A DNA stretch of 64,000 nt from Streptomyces albicerus (lineage in GTDB: Bacteria; Actinomycetota; Actinomycetes; Streptomycetales; Streptomycetaceae). The translations under genes and the position numbers were made by a program. Below the pieces are notes generated by a model, which saw only the letters and a program-made list of their open reading frames with translations, was not told the DNA's origin and searched no databases. Within the stretch, counting starts at the first letter, position 1; each line of letters opens with the position of its first letter. Location of the stretch: contig NZ_VWMY01000020.1 of NCBI RefSeq assembly GCF_008905045.1, forward strand, positions 1 to 64,000, read 5' to 3'. Of this stretch, positions 43,702 through 51,531 are shown one piece after another.

Positions 43702-44868
43702 TCAGCCGAGCAGCTCGCCGAGCTTGTCCGAACCGGCCTTGAGAGCCTGCGGATCACTGTGGACGTAGATTCGTTTCGTGAAGCCGAGGTCTGCGTGTCC
43801 GGCCCATGCGCTCACGACGACATCGGGGACGCCGTTGTTCGCCATCCAGGACAGGCAAGCGTGCCGGGCGTCGTACAACCGGACCTTGCGAACCTCCGCG
43901 GTCTCCATCGCCTTGTACGCGCGGCGCCGTAGCCAGTCCGTCTTGACGGCGCGGCCGAGCTCGTCGCACGCCACCCTGCCGGAGGCGTGCCAGCCTTCGC
44001 CGGCTGCCAGCTGCTCCGCGATCTGACGCTTGTGGAAAGCCTTCAGTGCCTTGTGGACGATCTCCGGCAGCGGTAGCCCACGCTCGCCTGATCCTGACTT
44101 CGCGTCCTTCTCGACCACCACCCCGGCAACCAGGGTGCGCGTGGTTTCAATCTTCAGGGTTCCGGCCTTCAGGTCGACGTCGACCCAACGCAGCCCGGCA
44201 ACTTCGGCGGGGCGCAGCCCTATCAGCGACAGCAGCCATACCGCGTACATCCGGTCGGAGGCGACGTGCCCGAGGAACTGCTGAACCTCGGCCAGGGTCC
44301 ACGGGATGTACGTCTTCTTCTTCGCTTTGGCCTCCTTGCGGGCAGCGCGAGGAATGGTGACGTGCTCGGCCACGTTGCGGGCCACTAGCTGGCGGCGCAC
44401 CCCGAGGTTGAGCGCGGCCCGCAGGCGTCCCAGGGTGAGGCTCACGGTCCGCTCGCCGACCCCGGTTCCCGGCTTGCCGCCGCGGCGGCGTGCGCTTGTC
44501 AACATCCAGTCGATCAGGCTCTCGACGTCGTCCTCCGTGAGTTCCTGCAGACGCTTCCCGCCGAGGTGCGTCTGTACGTACCGCATGGCGTCCTCGTAAG
44601 AGCGCTTCGTGGCTGCCTCGACGTCTCGCGTCGCGGACTTCAGCCACGCCTCGACCAAGTAGTTCACGGTGAGCTTGTTGGGCGCCACGAAGGTGCCCGC
44701 GGCCCGCTGGGAGATGATCCGGGCGCGCTCCTCCTTGACCTCCGTCTTGGTGTCCTTGGTGATGGTGATCTGTTTCCTGTGCCCGTCCGCGTCACGGCCG
44801 GCGTCGACGACGGCCCGGTATCGGACCTTTCCGTTCTTCAGCGTGATCTTCTTGATCCCGTCTGACAT
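43702..44868 (-). CDS. int: Tyrosine recombinase (AICE integrase)
   Basis: 388 aa. SAM-like N-terminal core-binding domain (about 55-170) and catalytic domain (190-385). Catalytic residues: first Arg in SLIGLRPAEVAGLRW, box II as LYDARHACLSW, the His/Lys region AWAGHADLGFTKR and the nucleophile Tyr in RIYVHSDP. It ends 75 bp from attL, the usual place for AICE integrases. Start ATG at 44868 with GAGGAA upstream, in preference to the slightly longer open frame. Catalyses site-specific integration in tRNA-Arg(ACG). Confidence 0.95.
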   Translation of the reverse strand: MSDGIKKITLKNGKVRYRAVVDAGRDADGHRKQITITKDTKTEVKEERARIISQRAAGTFVAPNKLTVNYLVEAWLKSATRDVEAATKRSYEDAMRYVQTHLGGKRLQELTEDDVESLIDWMLTSARRRGGKPGTGVGERTVSLTLGRLRAALNLGVRRQLVARNVAEHVTIPRAARKEAKAKKKTYIPWTLAEVQQFLGHVASDRMYAVWLLSLIGLRPAEVAGLRWVDVDLKAGTLKIETTRTLVAGVVVEKDAKSGSGERGLPLPEIVHKALKAFHKRQIAEQLAAGEGWHASGRVACDELGRAVKTDWLRRRAYKAMETAEVRKVRLYDARHACLSWMANNGVPDVVVSAWAGHADLGFTKRIYVHSDPQALKAGSDKLGELLG

Positions 44869-44912
44869 TGCTGGTTCCTCTCGCTGTCGCACCTCACTGG
44901 CACGATGACGGC

Positions 44913-45299
44913 ATGAAGCTTCTTACGGCGACCAGTCGCACCCAGGGCCAGCGCGACAACGACTTCACGTTCTGCATCGAGGGAGAACTCGTCATCGTCG
45001 CCCCGCTCGTCTGCGAGGAAGACGAAGAGAATCCGGACGGAGGCTGTGGGTGCGGCCGATCCTTCGGCGGACTCAACAGCGGCAAAGCCACCACCACAGC
45101 TGTGGTGTCAGATCTCGACTTCACACGCGACGATGCCGCCCTGGCCGTCCGGTCCGCCCTCGAACAGTCCAACTTCGTCAGCCTGATGGACCCCGAGGAA
45201 GTCGAGGACCTCATCGTCGACACCCTGGAACTCGCCGCCGACCTCGGCGTCGGAACCGTCGTCGAACAACGCCTCGGAGACATCCGGACGCGACCCTAA
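44913..45299 (+). CDS. DUF7715-like small acidic protein
   Basis: 128 aa. MKLLTATSRTQGQRDNDFTF begins a family seen in actinomycetes; VCEEDEENPDGGCGCGRSFGGLNS holds a CGCGR-type Cys cluster and TTTAVVSDLDFTRDD follows. Acidic, cytosolic, function unknown. Transcribed divergently from int with only 44 bp between starts, so the two share a promoter region. Its stop overlaps the convergent next gene by 4 bp. Confidence 0.8.
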   Translation: MKLLTATSRTQGQRDNDFTFCIEGELVIVAPLVCEEDEENPDGGCGCGRSFGGLNSGKATTTAVVSDLDFTRDDAALAVRSALEQSNFVSLMDPEEVEDLIVDTLELAADLGVGTVVEQRLGDIRTRP

Positions 45300-45646
45300 A
45301 GCCGAGCCGCAGGACGCTGGTGCTCGTGAGTACGGCACCGCGGCGAGCAGGCAGTGGAGTCCTCGTTCACCGTGAGCGCGAACTCGTCACACACCCACCC
45401 CATGGGCGGCCGGCCGGGACCGAGCTGCTTCCTGAAGCCCTTCACGCCCCGCACGATGGCCCGCTCGGCCTGCCAGGCCTGCGCCTCGTGCTGCCAGGCC
45501 CGCCAGACGGACACTGCCGCGCACCACACGTCTCCCGGATGCTCCCTGAGCGACTGCGCGGCCGTCTGCCGGTAGCGCTCCGGATCGAACTCCCGCAGAT
45601 GCTCCGGGATCTCGTCTGTGGACGGCTCGGGCTGTAGGCGCCTCAC
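45296..45646 (-). CDS. AICE protein with C-terminal Cys/His cluster
   Basis: 116 aa, unrecognised. Starts GTG at 45646, overlapping the TerS-like gene stop as GTGA. N-terminal helical segment (EIPEHLREFDPERYRQTAAQ), central WRAWQHEAQAWQAERAI, and a C-terminal zinc-finger-like CSPRCRTHEH preceded by WVCDEF. Could bind nucleic acid. Coupled to the terminase-like gene, so probably works with it. Confidence 0.7.
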   Translation of the reverse strand: MRRLQPEPSTDEIPEHLREFDPERYRQTAAQSLREHPGDVWCAAVSVWRAWQHEAQAWQAERAIVRGVKGFRKQLGPGRPPMGWVCDEFALTVNEDSTACSPRCRTHEHQRPAARL

Positions 45647-45987
45647 GCCACCGACCCCCGAATTCCGTACGATTTCCGAGCCGCACCACGACGCTGCGGA
45701 CGCACATCCTCCTCGTCCGGGATCCGCAGCGAGGCGATCATCCGGGCCAGGTTCGCCGACTGCTGACGATGCTCCGTGATCCACGGGGCGGTCACCTCGT
45801 CGCCCTTGGCGTTCGTCACCGTCAGCCCGGACACGGCCGTCTTCTCCGCCATCCGGTCCAGCAGATCAGCAGAGCGGCACGCCTGCAGCAACAGCTGCTG
45901 CTCGTACACCTCCAGGCCGAACTTCCCCGCGACCGACTCCCACAAGGCGCGGCCTGACTCGCCGAGCGCCGCTAGCGCTTCCTGCAT
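45643..45987 (-). CDS. P27-family phage terminase small-subunit-like protein
   Basis: 114 aa. Residues 5-90 resemble P27-type TerS: LGESGRALWESVAGKFGLE, QQLLLQACRSADLLDRM, SGLTVTNAKGDEVTAPWITEHR and SANLARMIASLRIPDE, the usual order in that family. TerS binds DNA and directs packaging in phages. No large subunit, portal or capsid gene is on the element. It may be a phage relic, or may redirect a helper phage's packaging. Similarity judged by eye. Confidence 0.7.
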   Translation of the reverse strand: MQEALAALGESGRALWESVAGKFGLEVYEQQLLLQACRSADLLDRMAEKTAVSGLTVTNAKGDEVTAPWITEHRQQSANLARMIASLRIPDEEDVRPQRRGAARKSYGIRGSVA

Positions 45988-46021
45988 GACTTGCCTCCCG
46001 ATGTGTTACGGCTATATGCCT

Positions 46022-46121
46022 CTGACCTGCGGATTCTTCAGATGGCCTCCGTTGGCTACTGAATGACGAGTCAGCTCCTGAGGTGATCATCTCACCGTCC
46101 GGTTACGTTTCCGCAGGTCAG
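46022..46121. promoter_or_regulatory. Long-range inverted repeat upstream of the TerS-like gene
   Basis: CTGACCTGCGG (46022-46032) and CCGCAGGTCAG (46111-46121) are perfect 11-bp inverse copies 78 bp apart. A second, inner symmetric sequence GGTGATCATCTCACC lies at 46081-46095. Probably a control region or promoter for the TerS-like pair. Confidence 0.55.
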
Positions 46122-46166
46122 CCTCGCGCGCGTAGGGCCTTTTCAGGTGCCATCCACAGCGAGGTG

Positions 46167-46403
46167 CTAACGTGGCCGATCCCCGAGATTTGAAGATCGT
46201 TTGGGTCCCTCCCCAGGGTGATCCTTTTGCTGTCGCATCTGCTGTTCGAACTGGGTGCGGTCGAGGCCGTGTTCGCCGGCCCATGCGTCTTGTGCTTGCC
46301 GCCATTTCTCTCGGGCTCGCAGCATGGGCAGCCAGATGCCGTCTTCGACCTCGGGCATCCATCGGGTCTCGTCGTAGGTGATGAGGTGGTCGGGGATCTG
46401 CAT
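46167..46403 (-). CDS. Small AICE protein, 78 aa
   Basis: Begins MQIPDHLITYDETRWMPEVE and continues with helical, charged sequence (LRAREKWRQAQDAWAGEHG) and a basic, Gln-rich tail. No family recognised. Start ATG 46403 with AGGA 12 nt upstream. Flanked by a strong hairpin upstream (46427-46461). Confidence 0.65.
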   Translation of the reverse strand: MQIPDHLITYDETRWMPEVEDGIWLPMLRAREKWRQAQDAWAGEHGLDRTQFEQQMRQQKDHPGEGPKRSSNLGDRPR

Positions 46404-46426
46404 GCCGTGTTCCTGTCTGTGTGTGC

Positions 46427-46461
46427 GGGGCGCCCGGTCGCCGCGGCATACCGGGCGCCCC
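46427..46461 (-). terminator. GGGGCGCCCGG hairpin
   Basis: Inverted repeat GGGGCGCCCGG (46427-46437) / CCGGGCGCCCC (46451-46461). Falls between two leftward genes of the cargo segment. A closely related hairpin recurs at 53712-53754. Confidence 0.7.
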
Positions 46462-46534
46462 TGACGGCCACGTGCAGGTGAAAGGAGTAAGGCCTGCACT
46501 GCCGCCTCTCGCGCCTGACACGCGAGGGTCTGGG

Positions 46535-46741
46535 TCAGGCTCCGTACACGCCTGCTCGCCAGCTGTTGAGGTGGTTGTCGAACACCTCGCGGACGGTCGG
46601 CTGAGCGGGTGGTGTGAGCGGGGATCGCAGCCCGTGAATGTTGACGGGCGCGGCCTCGTCGAGCCTGTAGCTGTCGGGGAGTTGGTAGCGGACGATGCCT
46701 CGCTGGGTGGCGAGCATCTGCCGTACCGGGTCGGCGGTCAT
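46535..46741 (-). CDS. Small AICE protein, 68 aa
   Basis: MTADPVRQMLATQRGIVRYQ... no family recognised. Start ATG 46741 overlaps the stop of the preceding 214-aa gene as ATGA, so it is translationally coupled to it. Contains a Pro-rich middle (LRSPLTPPAQPTVREVF). Confidence 0.7.
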   Translation of the reverse strand: MTADPVRQMLATQRGIVRYQLPDSYRLDEAAPVNIHGLRSPLTPPAQPTVREVFDNHLNSWRAGVYGA

Positions 46742-47382
46742 GCGGCGTCGCCTTCCGTCTCGATCCCGAGGTCGGTGGTGCCGGTGGCGACGCTGTCGAT
46801 GTCGCCGTAGCCGTCGAGTTCTGTGGGCCGGCTGATGCCGCACAGGATCTGCTCCTGGAAGCGGGCCCGCTTGCTGTCGGCCTGGTGCAGCTGGTCGAGC
46901 TCGGCGATGTGGCCCTGCCGTCGTTCGTCCTGGGTGCCCGCGTAGTCGGTGAACACCTGCTCCCAGGCCCCGCCGAACGGTCCACCGCTGCGCTGCGAGA
47001 AGGCGTGGGCGGCGATCGCTCGGCGCATGTATTCGTCGCCGGTGAGGTGGGCTTGCTGGAAGAGCCGGCGGGCCTGGTCGGGGGTGGCGATGTCGGCTAC
47101 GCGGGTCATGGCGTCGCGCATGGCCATGATCTCGGCGGGGTTGGTGGCTCCGTGGACGCCGAAGACTTCGCCCATGAGGTAGCCCTTGCGGTCCTGGTAC
47201 GCGGCGTTGGCGTTGTCGCGGATGCCCTTGATCTCGTCGCGGTAGGTGACGTGCAGCTTGGCGAGGGCGCGGCGTTGGCCGGTCGCGCTGAGGTTGTCGT
47301 CGTTGCGGACGTCGCCGATCTTGGCGTGATAGTCGGTGACGAGCTTCTTGATGCGGGCAAAGGAGGTGTCGTCGAGGGCCAT
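46738..47382 (-). CDS. Helical phage-like protein, 214 aa
   Basis: Nearly all helical and charged: FARIKKLVTDYHAKIGDVRND, RDEIKGIRDNANAAYQDRK, then PDQARRLFQQAHLTGDEYMRR and a C-terminal half rich in Gln/Glu/His. Proteins of this look are found near the head genes of actinophages and are usually unannotated; that comparison is from memory. ATG 47382 with AAAGGAACTGAC upstream. First larger gene of the cargo operon, after the 52-aa zinc ribbon. Confidence 0.7.
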   Translation of the reverse strand: MALDDTSFARIKKLVTDYHAKIGDVRNDDNLSATGQRRALAKLHVTYRDEIKGIRDNANAAYQDRKGYLMGEVFGVHGATNPAEIMAMRDAMTRVADIATPDQARRLFQQAHLTGDEYMRRAIAAHAFSQRSGGPFGGAWEQVFTDYAGTQDERRQGHIAELDQLHQADSKRARFQEQILCGISRPTELDGYGDIDSVATGTTDLGIETEGDAA

Positions 47383-47383
47383 G

Positions 47384-47542
47384 TCAGTTCCTTTCGGTGG
47401 CTGCCGTCTGTGCGTACTTGTCTTGGTGGGTTCGGGTGCCGCGCTTCGGGCTGCATGTTGAGCAGACGGCGCGATTCCCGGCGTACTGGTGGCAGTGGCG
47501 GCATGTGCGGCCGCTTCTCTTCTTGTCCTGCTTGCGGCTCAC
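47384..47542 (-). CDS. 52-aa zinc-ribbon protein
   Basis: A short gene found by reading the minus strand: GTG at 47542, TGA at 47384-47386, one base before the next ATG. The peptide opens SRKQDKKRSGR and has CRHC and, fourteen residues on, CSTC, a classic zinc-ribbon pair, followed by a basic tail. GAGGAG lies 8 nt before the start. Likely a DNA- or RNA-binding accessory. Leads the cargo operon next to the iteron region. Confidence 0.75.
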   Translation of the reverse strand: MSRKQDKKRSGRTCRHCHQYAGNRAVCSTCSPKRGTRTHQDKYAQTAATERN

Positions 47543-47598
47543 GCTGAGTGACTCCTCTCCCCTGGCGCTGAAAATGCGGGCTCTGTTCTCAGCGAATC

Positions 47599-47775
47599 TG
47601 CGTAACCCGCCTTATCGATCGAAAGCGGGTCCCTGACCTGCATTGATCTCGATTCCTGCGGGTTACGCAGCCGCGCGTAACCCGGGCTTGCCCGTGCTGG
47701 GGTTACGCATGGCTGCGTAACCCCAGCACTTGTGCGCCGAGCTGGGGGTTTTCGTCTGCCGGGCAGGGTTACGCA
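47599..47775. other. Iteron/palindrome array, probable AICE replication origin
   Basis: Six copies of GGGTTACGCA or its complement: 47599-47608 (-), 47660-47669 (+), 47674-47683 (-, 9/10), 47700-47709 (+), 47714-47723 (-) and 47766-47775 (+). Two copies form a perfect 16-bp inverted repeat with 4-nt loop (47694-47709 and 47714-47729, GTGCTGGGGTTACGCA). It lies immediately downstream of the helicase-Prim-Pol genes with no gene in it. Structure and position fit a replication origin. Confidence 0.8.
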
Positions 47776-47823
47776 ATGTGGCCCGCGAGAGAGGGCGTTT
47801 TTCTGAGCGATCAGATTCATCGG

Positions 47824-49536
47824 TCACTCCCCGTCGCCGGGGTCGGTCTCGGTGCTGACGATCTGGCCGGGCACGAAGACCAGCATCCGAGCGAGCCGAC
47901 CACCGAGCTTCTTGGGGATGAGGTAGGCCGGTCGGGACTTCTCGTTCTTCACGAGCGCGTCCGCCTCCAGCCAGCTGGGCAGTACAGCGTCGAGGTCGTA
48001 GTTCGCTCGCTGCAGAACGTCACGGAGACGCTGCGGAAGTAGGGCCACCGTAGGAACCCCGTCGATCTGGAGATCCCTCCCGATCCATCCGCTGAACGGC
48101 GCCTTCTCCTCCGTGTGGGGGCTCCACAACTCCGAGCCGTGCGAGGCGACGTACTCGCGTACGACATCGAGCGCCATCTCGCCCCGGTTGTCGGTCTGGT
48201 CCGTCATGGCGAACAGGCGCTGCCAGACGTCCATCTCCGGGGGCGGGAAGGGCACGATGCCCCACTGGTGGGAGAGTTCGGCGGCAAGGGCCAGGCAGGC
48301 CACGAACGGCGCCCGGCGGGCCGACATGTCACTGTCGTACCGGTGAGCTTCCGTCAGTTCCTTGTGCCGGGCGACCAGTCGCCGCTTTCCGTCGCCCGCC
48401 ATGGCGTCAAGCAGCTTCTCGATGTACCGGGGGCCAGCCGTTCCGTAGTTCTCTGCCGTCCCGTCCCGTACCTCGATGGCTGCCGCGGCTGACTCCGCTC
48501 CGTCCGTACCGAAGGGGGCTTCCTTGATGCTCAGGACACGCGCCCCGGCACCCTGGTCAGTGGTGAACGTGAGCACCGACTGTTCGCCGGTCGACACGAC
48601 GACGGTTCGCCAGGGAAGCCCGGACGGCCACCCCCCGCCGCGGGCCGCCCCGTGGTTCTTCGGGATGGCGTAGAGCAGGCCGTGAACCATCTCCGGGTTC
48701 TGGACGAGCTTGGTCTCGTCGAAGACGACCGGCAGGCCGTTGACGAGGTTCAGCCGCTTCTCGGCGGCCAGCATCGTCGTCCGCCACGAGTAGAGACCGT
48801 CAGCCTTCTCGCTCGGGTCGGCCCACGCGCTCATCCCGCCGGCCGCCGCTGTTGTCTTGCCCCGGGTTGACCGTCCGCAGATGTCGACCGCGAACGAGTT
48901 CACACCGACGATCTGCAACAGTGGTGCGGCGAGGCAGGCGTACAGCGCCATCTGTGCGGGCGGGTAGGACTCCATGCGCTTGATGGCGGCCTGCCATCCG
49001 GCGAAAGTTCCCGCCGGTTCGTGTGCGGCGAGCGCGGGCTTCTGCTCGTCGTACTTGACCTCAACGCGGTGCGGGGTGTCCTGTGCGGTGACGAACGTGC
49101 CGTCCCTTTGCCAGCCCAGTTGTCGGGCGAGGTGGACGCGCGGAATCTTCCCCTGATTGATGGACTCGAACGCGGCGAGGTACCGCTCTGCCAGCTTGGC
49201 GTCAGACTCGATGATGGGCAGGCCCGCATCCCCGAGGGTGGCCACCAGGATGCGGCCCCGCCTTACGACGGAGCGCTGCACGGTCCTGGTGACAACCTGC
49301 CCGCGGTCGACCCACGCCAGCTCTACGGCCTGGTCGCCGATCGGGTCGACGTACACGGCCTTGATGACCAAGGGCGCCCACGCCACACGGACGTTGACCA
49401 TTTCCTTGCCGACCTGCTTTTCGACCCACACACCGCTGTAGCTGATGGTGTAGCCGGCGGGCATGCGGACGCCCTCGGCAACGAGACGGTTGTCCGTCCA
49501 TTCCTTGGTCGCCTGCTCGGTCGTTTCGTCGGTCAC
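47824..49536 (-). CDS. AICE replication helicase (DUF927-like P-loop ATPase)
   Basis: 570 aa. The N-terminal half (about 25-200) is DUF927-like. Walker A is DICGRSTRGKTTAAAGG (about residue 220) and Walker B NGLPVVFDETKL; a sensor/arginine region follows at VVVSTGEQS. It overlaps the Prim-Pol gene by 4 bp and with it makes the replication unit typical of Prim-Pol-type AICEs. Predicted to unwind the element at the iteron array just downstream. Cytosolic. Confidence 0.88.
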   Translation of the reverse strand: MTDETTEQATKEWTDNRLVAEGVRMPAGYTISYSGVWVEKQVGKEMVNVRVAWAPLVIKAVYVDPIGDQAVELAWVDRGQVVTRTVQRSVVRRGRILVATLGDAGLPIIESDAKLAERYLAAFESINQGKIPRVHLARQLGWQRDGTFVTAQDTPHRVEVKYDEQKPALAAHEPAGTFAGWQAAIKRMESYPPAQMALYACLAAPLLQIVGVNSFAVDICGRSTRGKTTAAAGGMSAWADPSEKADGLYSWRTTMLAAEKRLNLVNGLPVVFDETKLVQNPEMVHGLLYAIPKNHGAARGGGWPSGLPWRTVVVSTGEQSVLTFTTDQGAGARVLSIKEAPFGTDGAESAAAAIEVRDGTAENYGTAGPRYIEKLLDAMAGDGKRRLVARHKELTEAHRYDSDMSARRAPFVACLALAAELSHQWGIVPFPPPEMDVWQRLFAMTDQTDNRGEMALDVVREYVASHGSELWSPHTEEKAPFSGWIGRDLQIDGVPTVALLPQRLRDVLQRANYDLDAVLPSWLEADALVKNEKSRPAYLIPKKLGGRLARMLVFVPGQIVSTETDPGDGE

Positions 49537-50408
49537 GCGGTCACCCCCGCTCCGCGGCCGGCTGATGCGACGGTCCGGTGTGCTTCTGCCTCGCTGAGTC
49601 CGATCTGGATAGCCGCTCCGATCAGCTCAGCCTCGACGTCTGCTGCGGCGACATGTCCGTCCCCTACGTGCGCCCACGCTTTGCTGGCAGCCCAGTAGAG
49701 AGCGGAGTTCCGGTTGCCCTGGGAGGACTTGAGGACGACGTCGACGAGTCCCTGCAGCGCTCGGGTAGAGCTGTCGACGGACATAGCCGCCATTCGCCTC
49801 TGTGGCTGCTGTCGGGGCGCGGGCGGCAGCATGAGCGTGAGCAGCTGCTCGGGGATCGGCTGGGGCTCGATGTACCCGACCTTGGGGTGAAGGACGTACT
49901 CACCCGCGCGGCCGATCGATCCGGGCCCGACGACGTAGCCGCGGGAGCTACGCACGTCGATGCCAGGTCCGAGGCGGCCCACGGAGTTGGGCACGGCGAT
50001 GCCTTCCGGGATGGCCAGCCACAGATGGAAGCCACCGGACGGAGTGCACACGGTCGTTGTCCGCGGAACCTTGAACCCGTGCTCTGCGGCGAGCCGGTTG
50101 AGGGTGGCGACGCCATCGACCCCGTTCTTCTTGTCGAGGTCGAGGCCGATCATGTTGTTGCAGGCGGTGCCGTAGCCGACCGCCTTGGGGGCCTGGTCGA
50201 ACCCCTCGTTGATCGTGACGCTGTCGTTGCTGGAGTCGCCGACCCCGTGCCCCCACCAACCGCAGAACGCGCGACCCGGGCAACTGTGTCCCTTCTCGTG
50301 CGGGGATCGGATGATGGGCGTCTTGTGGATGCTGAGCGGGAAGACCTCGTGGCCCCACTCGCGAGCGGCGTGCAGAGCGGCGGCGCGGGCCTTGTCGTGG
50401 TTGCTCAT
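49533..50408 (-). CDS. AICE bifunctional DNA primase/polymerase (Prim-Pol)
   Basis: 291 aa. IGLDLDKKNGVDGV carries the catalytic Asp pair, VCTPSGGFHLWLAIPEG the His motif and LGPGIDVRSSRGYVVGPGS the third motif. An N-terminal zinc-type segment SCPGRAFCGWWGHG is present. The C-terminal helical part (GLVDVVLKSSQGNRNSALYW) matches the primase C-terminal domain. Start ATG 50408 overlaps the upstream 87-aa gene stop as ATGA. Initiates element replication with the helicase. Confidence 0.92.
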   Translation of the reverse strand: MSNHDKARAAALHAAREWGHEVFPLSIHKTPIIRSPHEKGHSCPGRAFCGWWGHGVGDSSNDSVTINEGFDQAPKAVGYGTACNNMIGLDLDKKNGVDGVATLNRLAAEHGFKVPRTTTVCTPSGGFHLWLAIPEGIAVPNSVGRLGPGIDVRSSRGYVVGPGSIGRAGEYVLHPKVGYIEPQPIPEQLLTLMLPPAPRQQPQRRMAAMSVDSSTRALQGLVDVVLKSSQGNRNSALYWAASKAWAHVGDGHVAAADVEAELIGAAIQIGLSEAEAHRTVASAGRGAGVTA

Positions 50409-50668
50409 GCCGCCCCCTTGAGCTTGGTCTTGAACTGCAGGAGGTAGTGCGCACCGCAGGGCGCGTCTTTTTCGCCCAATCCGATGTGTCGGTGCCAGTC
50501 GCGGCACTTGGGGCAGCGGGCGGCGAACTCCAGCCGGCCGGACGTCTGGACGGGTACCGGGCGGGCGATGGGCGTTACGATGACATCGGTCTGAGCGTCG
50601 CCGCCGATGTCGAGGACTTCCTGAGATGGGCCGCCTAGGACGCGGCCCTTCTCTGCGTTCATGGTCAT
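50405..50668 (-). CDS. Small Cys-containing AICE protein, 87 aa
   Basis: Between excisionase-like and Prim-Pol genes, with ATGA overlaps on both sides. RCPKCRDWHRHIGLGEKDAPCG looks like a short zinc-finger (CPKC...H...C). Likely a nucleic-acid-binding accessory of the replication module. Confidence 0.75.
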   Translation of the reverse strand: MTMNAEKGRVLGGPSQEVLDIGGDAQTDVIVTPIARPVPVQTSGRLEFAARCPKCRDWHRHIGLGEKDAPCGAHYLLQFKTKLKGAA

Positions 50669-50907
50669 GCAGACTCCAGGAGAGTCACGAGGGATTGCGT
50701 GGTCACGACGCTGCGGGTGCCGAACGGCAGTACCTTGATGGGCGCTTCGCCACGCTTGATCAGGTAATACAGGTGCCGCTCGCTGATGCCGAGGGCGAGC
50801 GCGGCCTGCGGCACGTTGACGGTTGCGGGCCAGCCCTTGATGTCGTCGAGCGTGGGCCGAGCCTTCAGGGCCGCGGACGCTGGAATGTCGGTCTGGCTAC
50901 GCGGCAT
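50665..50907 (-). CDS. Excisionase-like helix-turn-helix protein
   Basis: 80 aa. VNVPQAALALGISERHLYYLIKRGEAP is a MerR-type winged-helix motif common to Xis/AlpA proteins, followed by VLPFGTRSVVTTQSLVTLL, the usual beta-wing. Predicted recombination directionality factor or transcription regulator. Start ATG 50907. Overlaps the XRE gene by 11 bp. A second Xis-type HTH is at 57354-57599, so which one is the real excisionase is open. Confidence 0.8.
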   Translation of the reverse strand: MPRSQTDIPASAALKARPTLDDIKGWPATVNVPQAALALGISERHLYYLIKRGEAPIKVLPFGTRSVVTTQSLVTLLESA

Positions 50908-51118
50908 GGGCTTCCTCCTCGTCGAGGAGGTCGTCAACGGAGCTGCCGATGATGTCGGCGATGGCGGCGAGGACGTTGATGGGCGGGGTGACGCGGCCGA
51001 GCTCGTACTCGTGGATCGAGTAGGAGGTGCGGCCGATGCTGAGAGCGAGTCGTTCGACGGATACGCCTGCGGCCTTCCGGGTTTTACGGAGCCGCCGGCC
51101 AGAGAATGACCGAGCCAT
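50897..51118 (-). CDS. XRE-family HTH regulator
   Basis: 73 aa. Single Cro/CI-type HTH: RLRKTRKAAGVSVERLALSIGRTSYSIHEYELG-type sequence, then PPINVLAAIADIIGSSVDDLL. First gene of the leftward replication operon; probably autoregulates it. Start ATG 51118, in preference to a longer open frame. Upstream inverted repeat TAGAAC-N5-GTTCTA suggests KorSA-type control of this promoter. Confidence 0.85.
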   Translation of the reverse strand: MARSFSGRRLRKTRKAAGVSVERLALSIGRTSYSIHEYELGRVTPPINVLAAIADIIGSSVDDLLDEEEAHAA

Positions 51119-51303
51119 GGTGTAGGTCTCCTGAAAACACAAACGCCGAGCACGACTGACCCATCTCGGGTCTAAGTCGTCTCGGCTCCCTGTGTCAGGT
51201 ACTACGGCTGCATCGCGCTACGCCGCTTCACCGTTCGCCCTTGCCTGCATCCTGTCGCCATCGCGGCTCCCGCCCATGTCGGCCGGGGGATGCCCCTGGG
51301 GGC

Positions 51304-51320
51304 TAGAACTCGGTGTTCTA
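51304..51320. promoter_or_regulatory. KorSA-type half-sites upstream of the replication operon
   Basis: TAGAAC-TCGGT-GTTCTA, a perfect 6-bp inverted repeat made of the same half-sites as the TGTTCTAGAACA operator at the repressor gene but in everted arrangement. It lies about 190 bp upstream of the XRE gene start. Confidence 0.6.
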
Positions 51321-51385
51321 TTTGGCGCGTACCGTACTACAGGGAAGCCGATTCGTGTAGTGGTTCTCGGCTAGTTGGACGGGGG

Positions 51386-51531
51386 AGGGAGGCGGCGAGG
51401 GGGAGGCCAAGACCCCGTTTTCGGGGGTCTCGACGTCTCTCCGACGCTGCCTCCCTTGCCTCCCTGACTGGCCATTTCTGCAGGCCATGTACAGGGAGGC
51501 GGTGCAGGGAGGCGGGTAGGGAGAACTCCCT
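51386..51531. repeat. AGGGAGGC repeats after tra, candidate transfer (clt) locus
   Basis: AGGGAGGCGG occurs at 51386-51395, 51493-51502 and 51506-51515; inverted AGGGAGGC at 51449-51456 and 51458-51465; a symmetric AGGGAG-AA-CTCCCT at 51518-51531 touches the tra stop. Streptomyces TraB-type translocases recognise clusters of 8-bp repeats near tra. A hairpin GACCCC-GTTTTC-GGGGGTC (51411-51429) in the middle may be the tra terminator. Confidence 0.6.
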
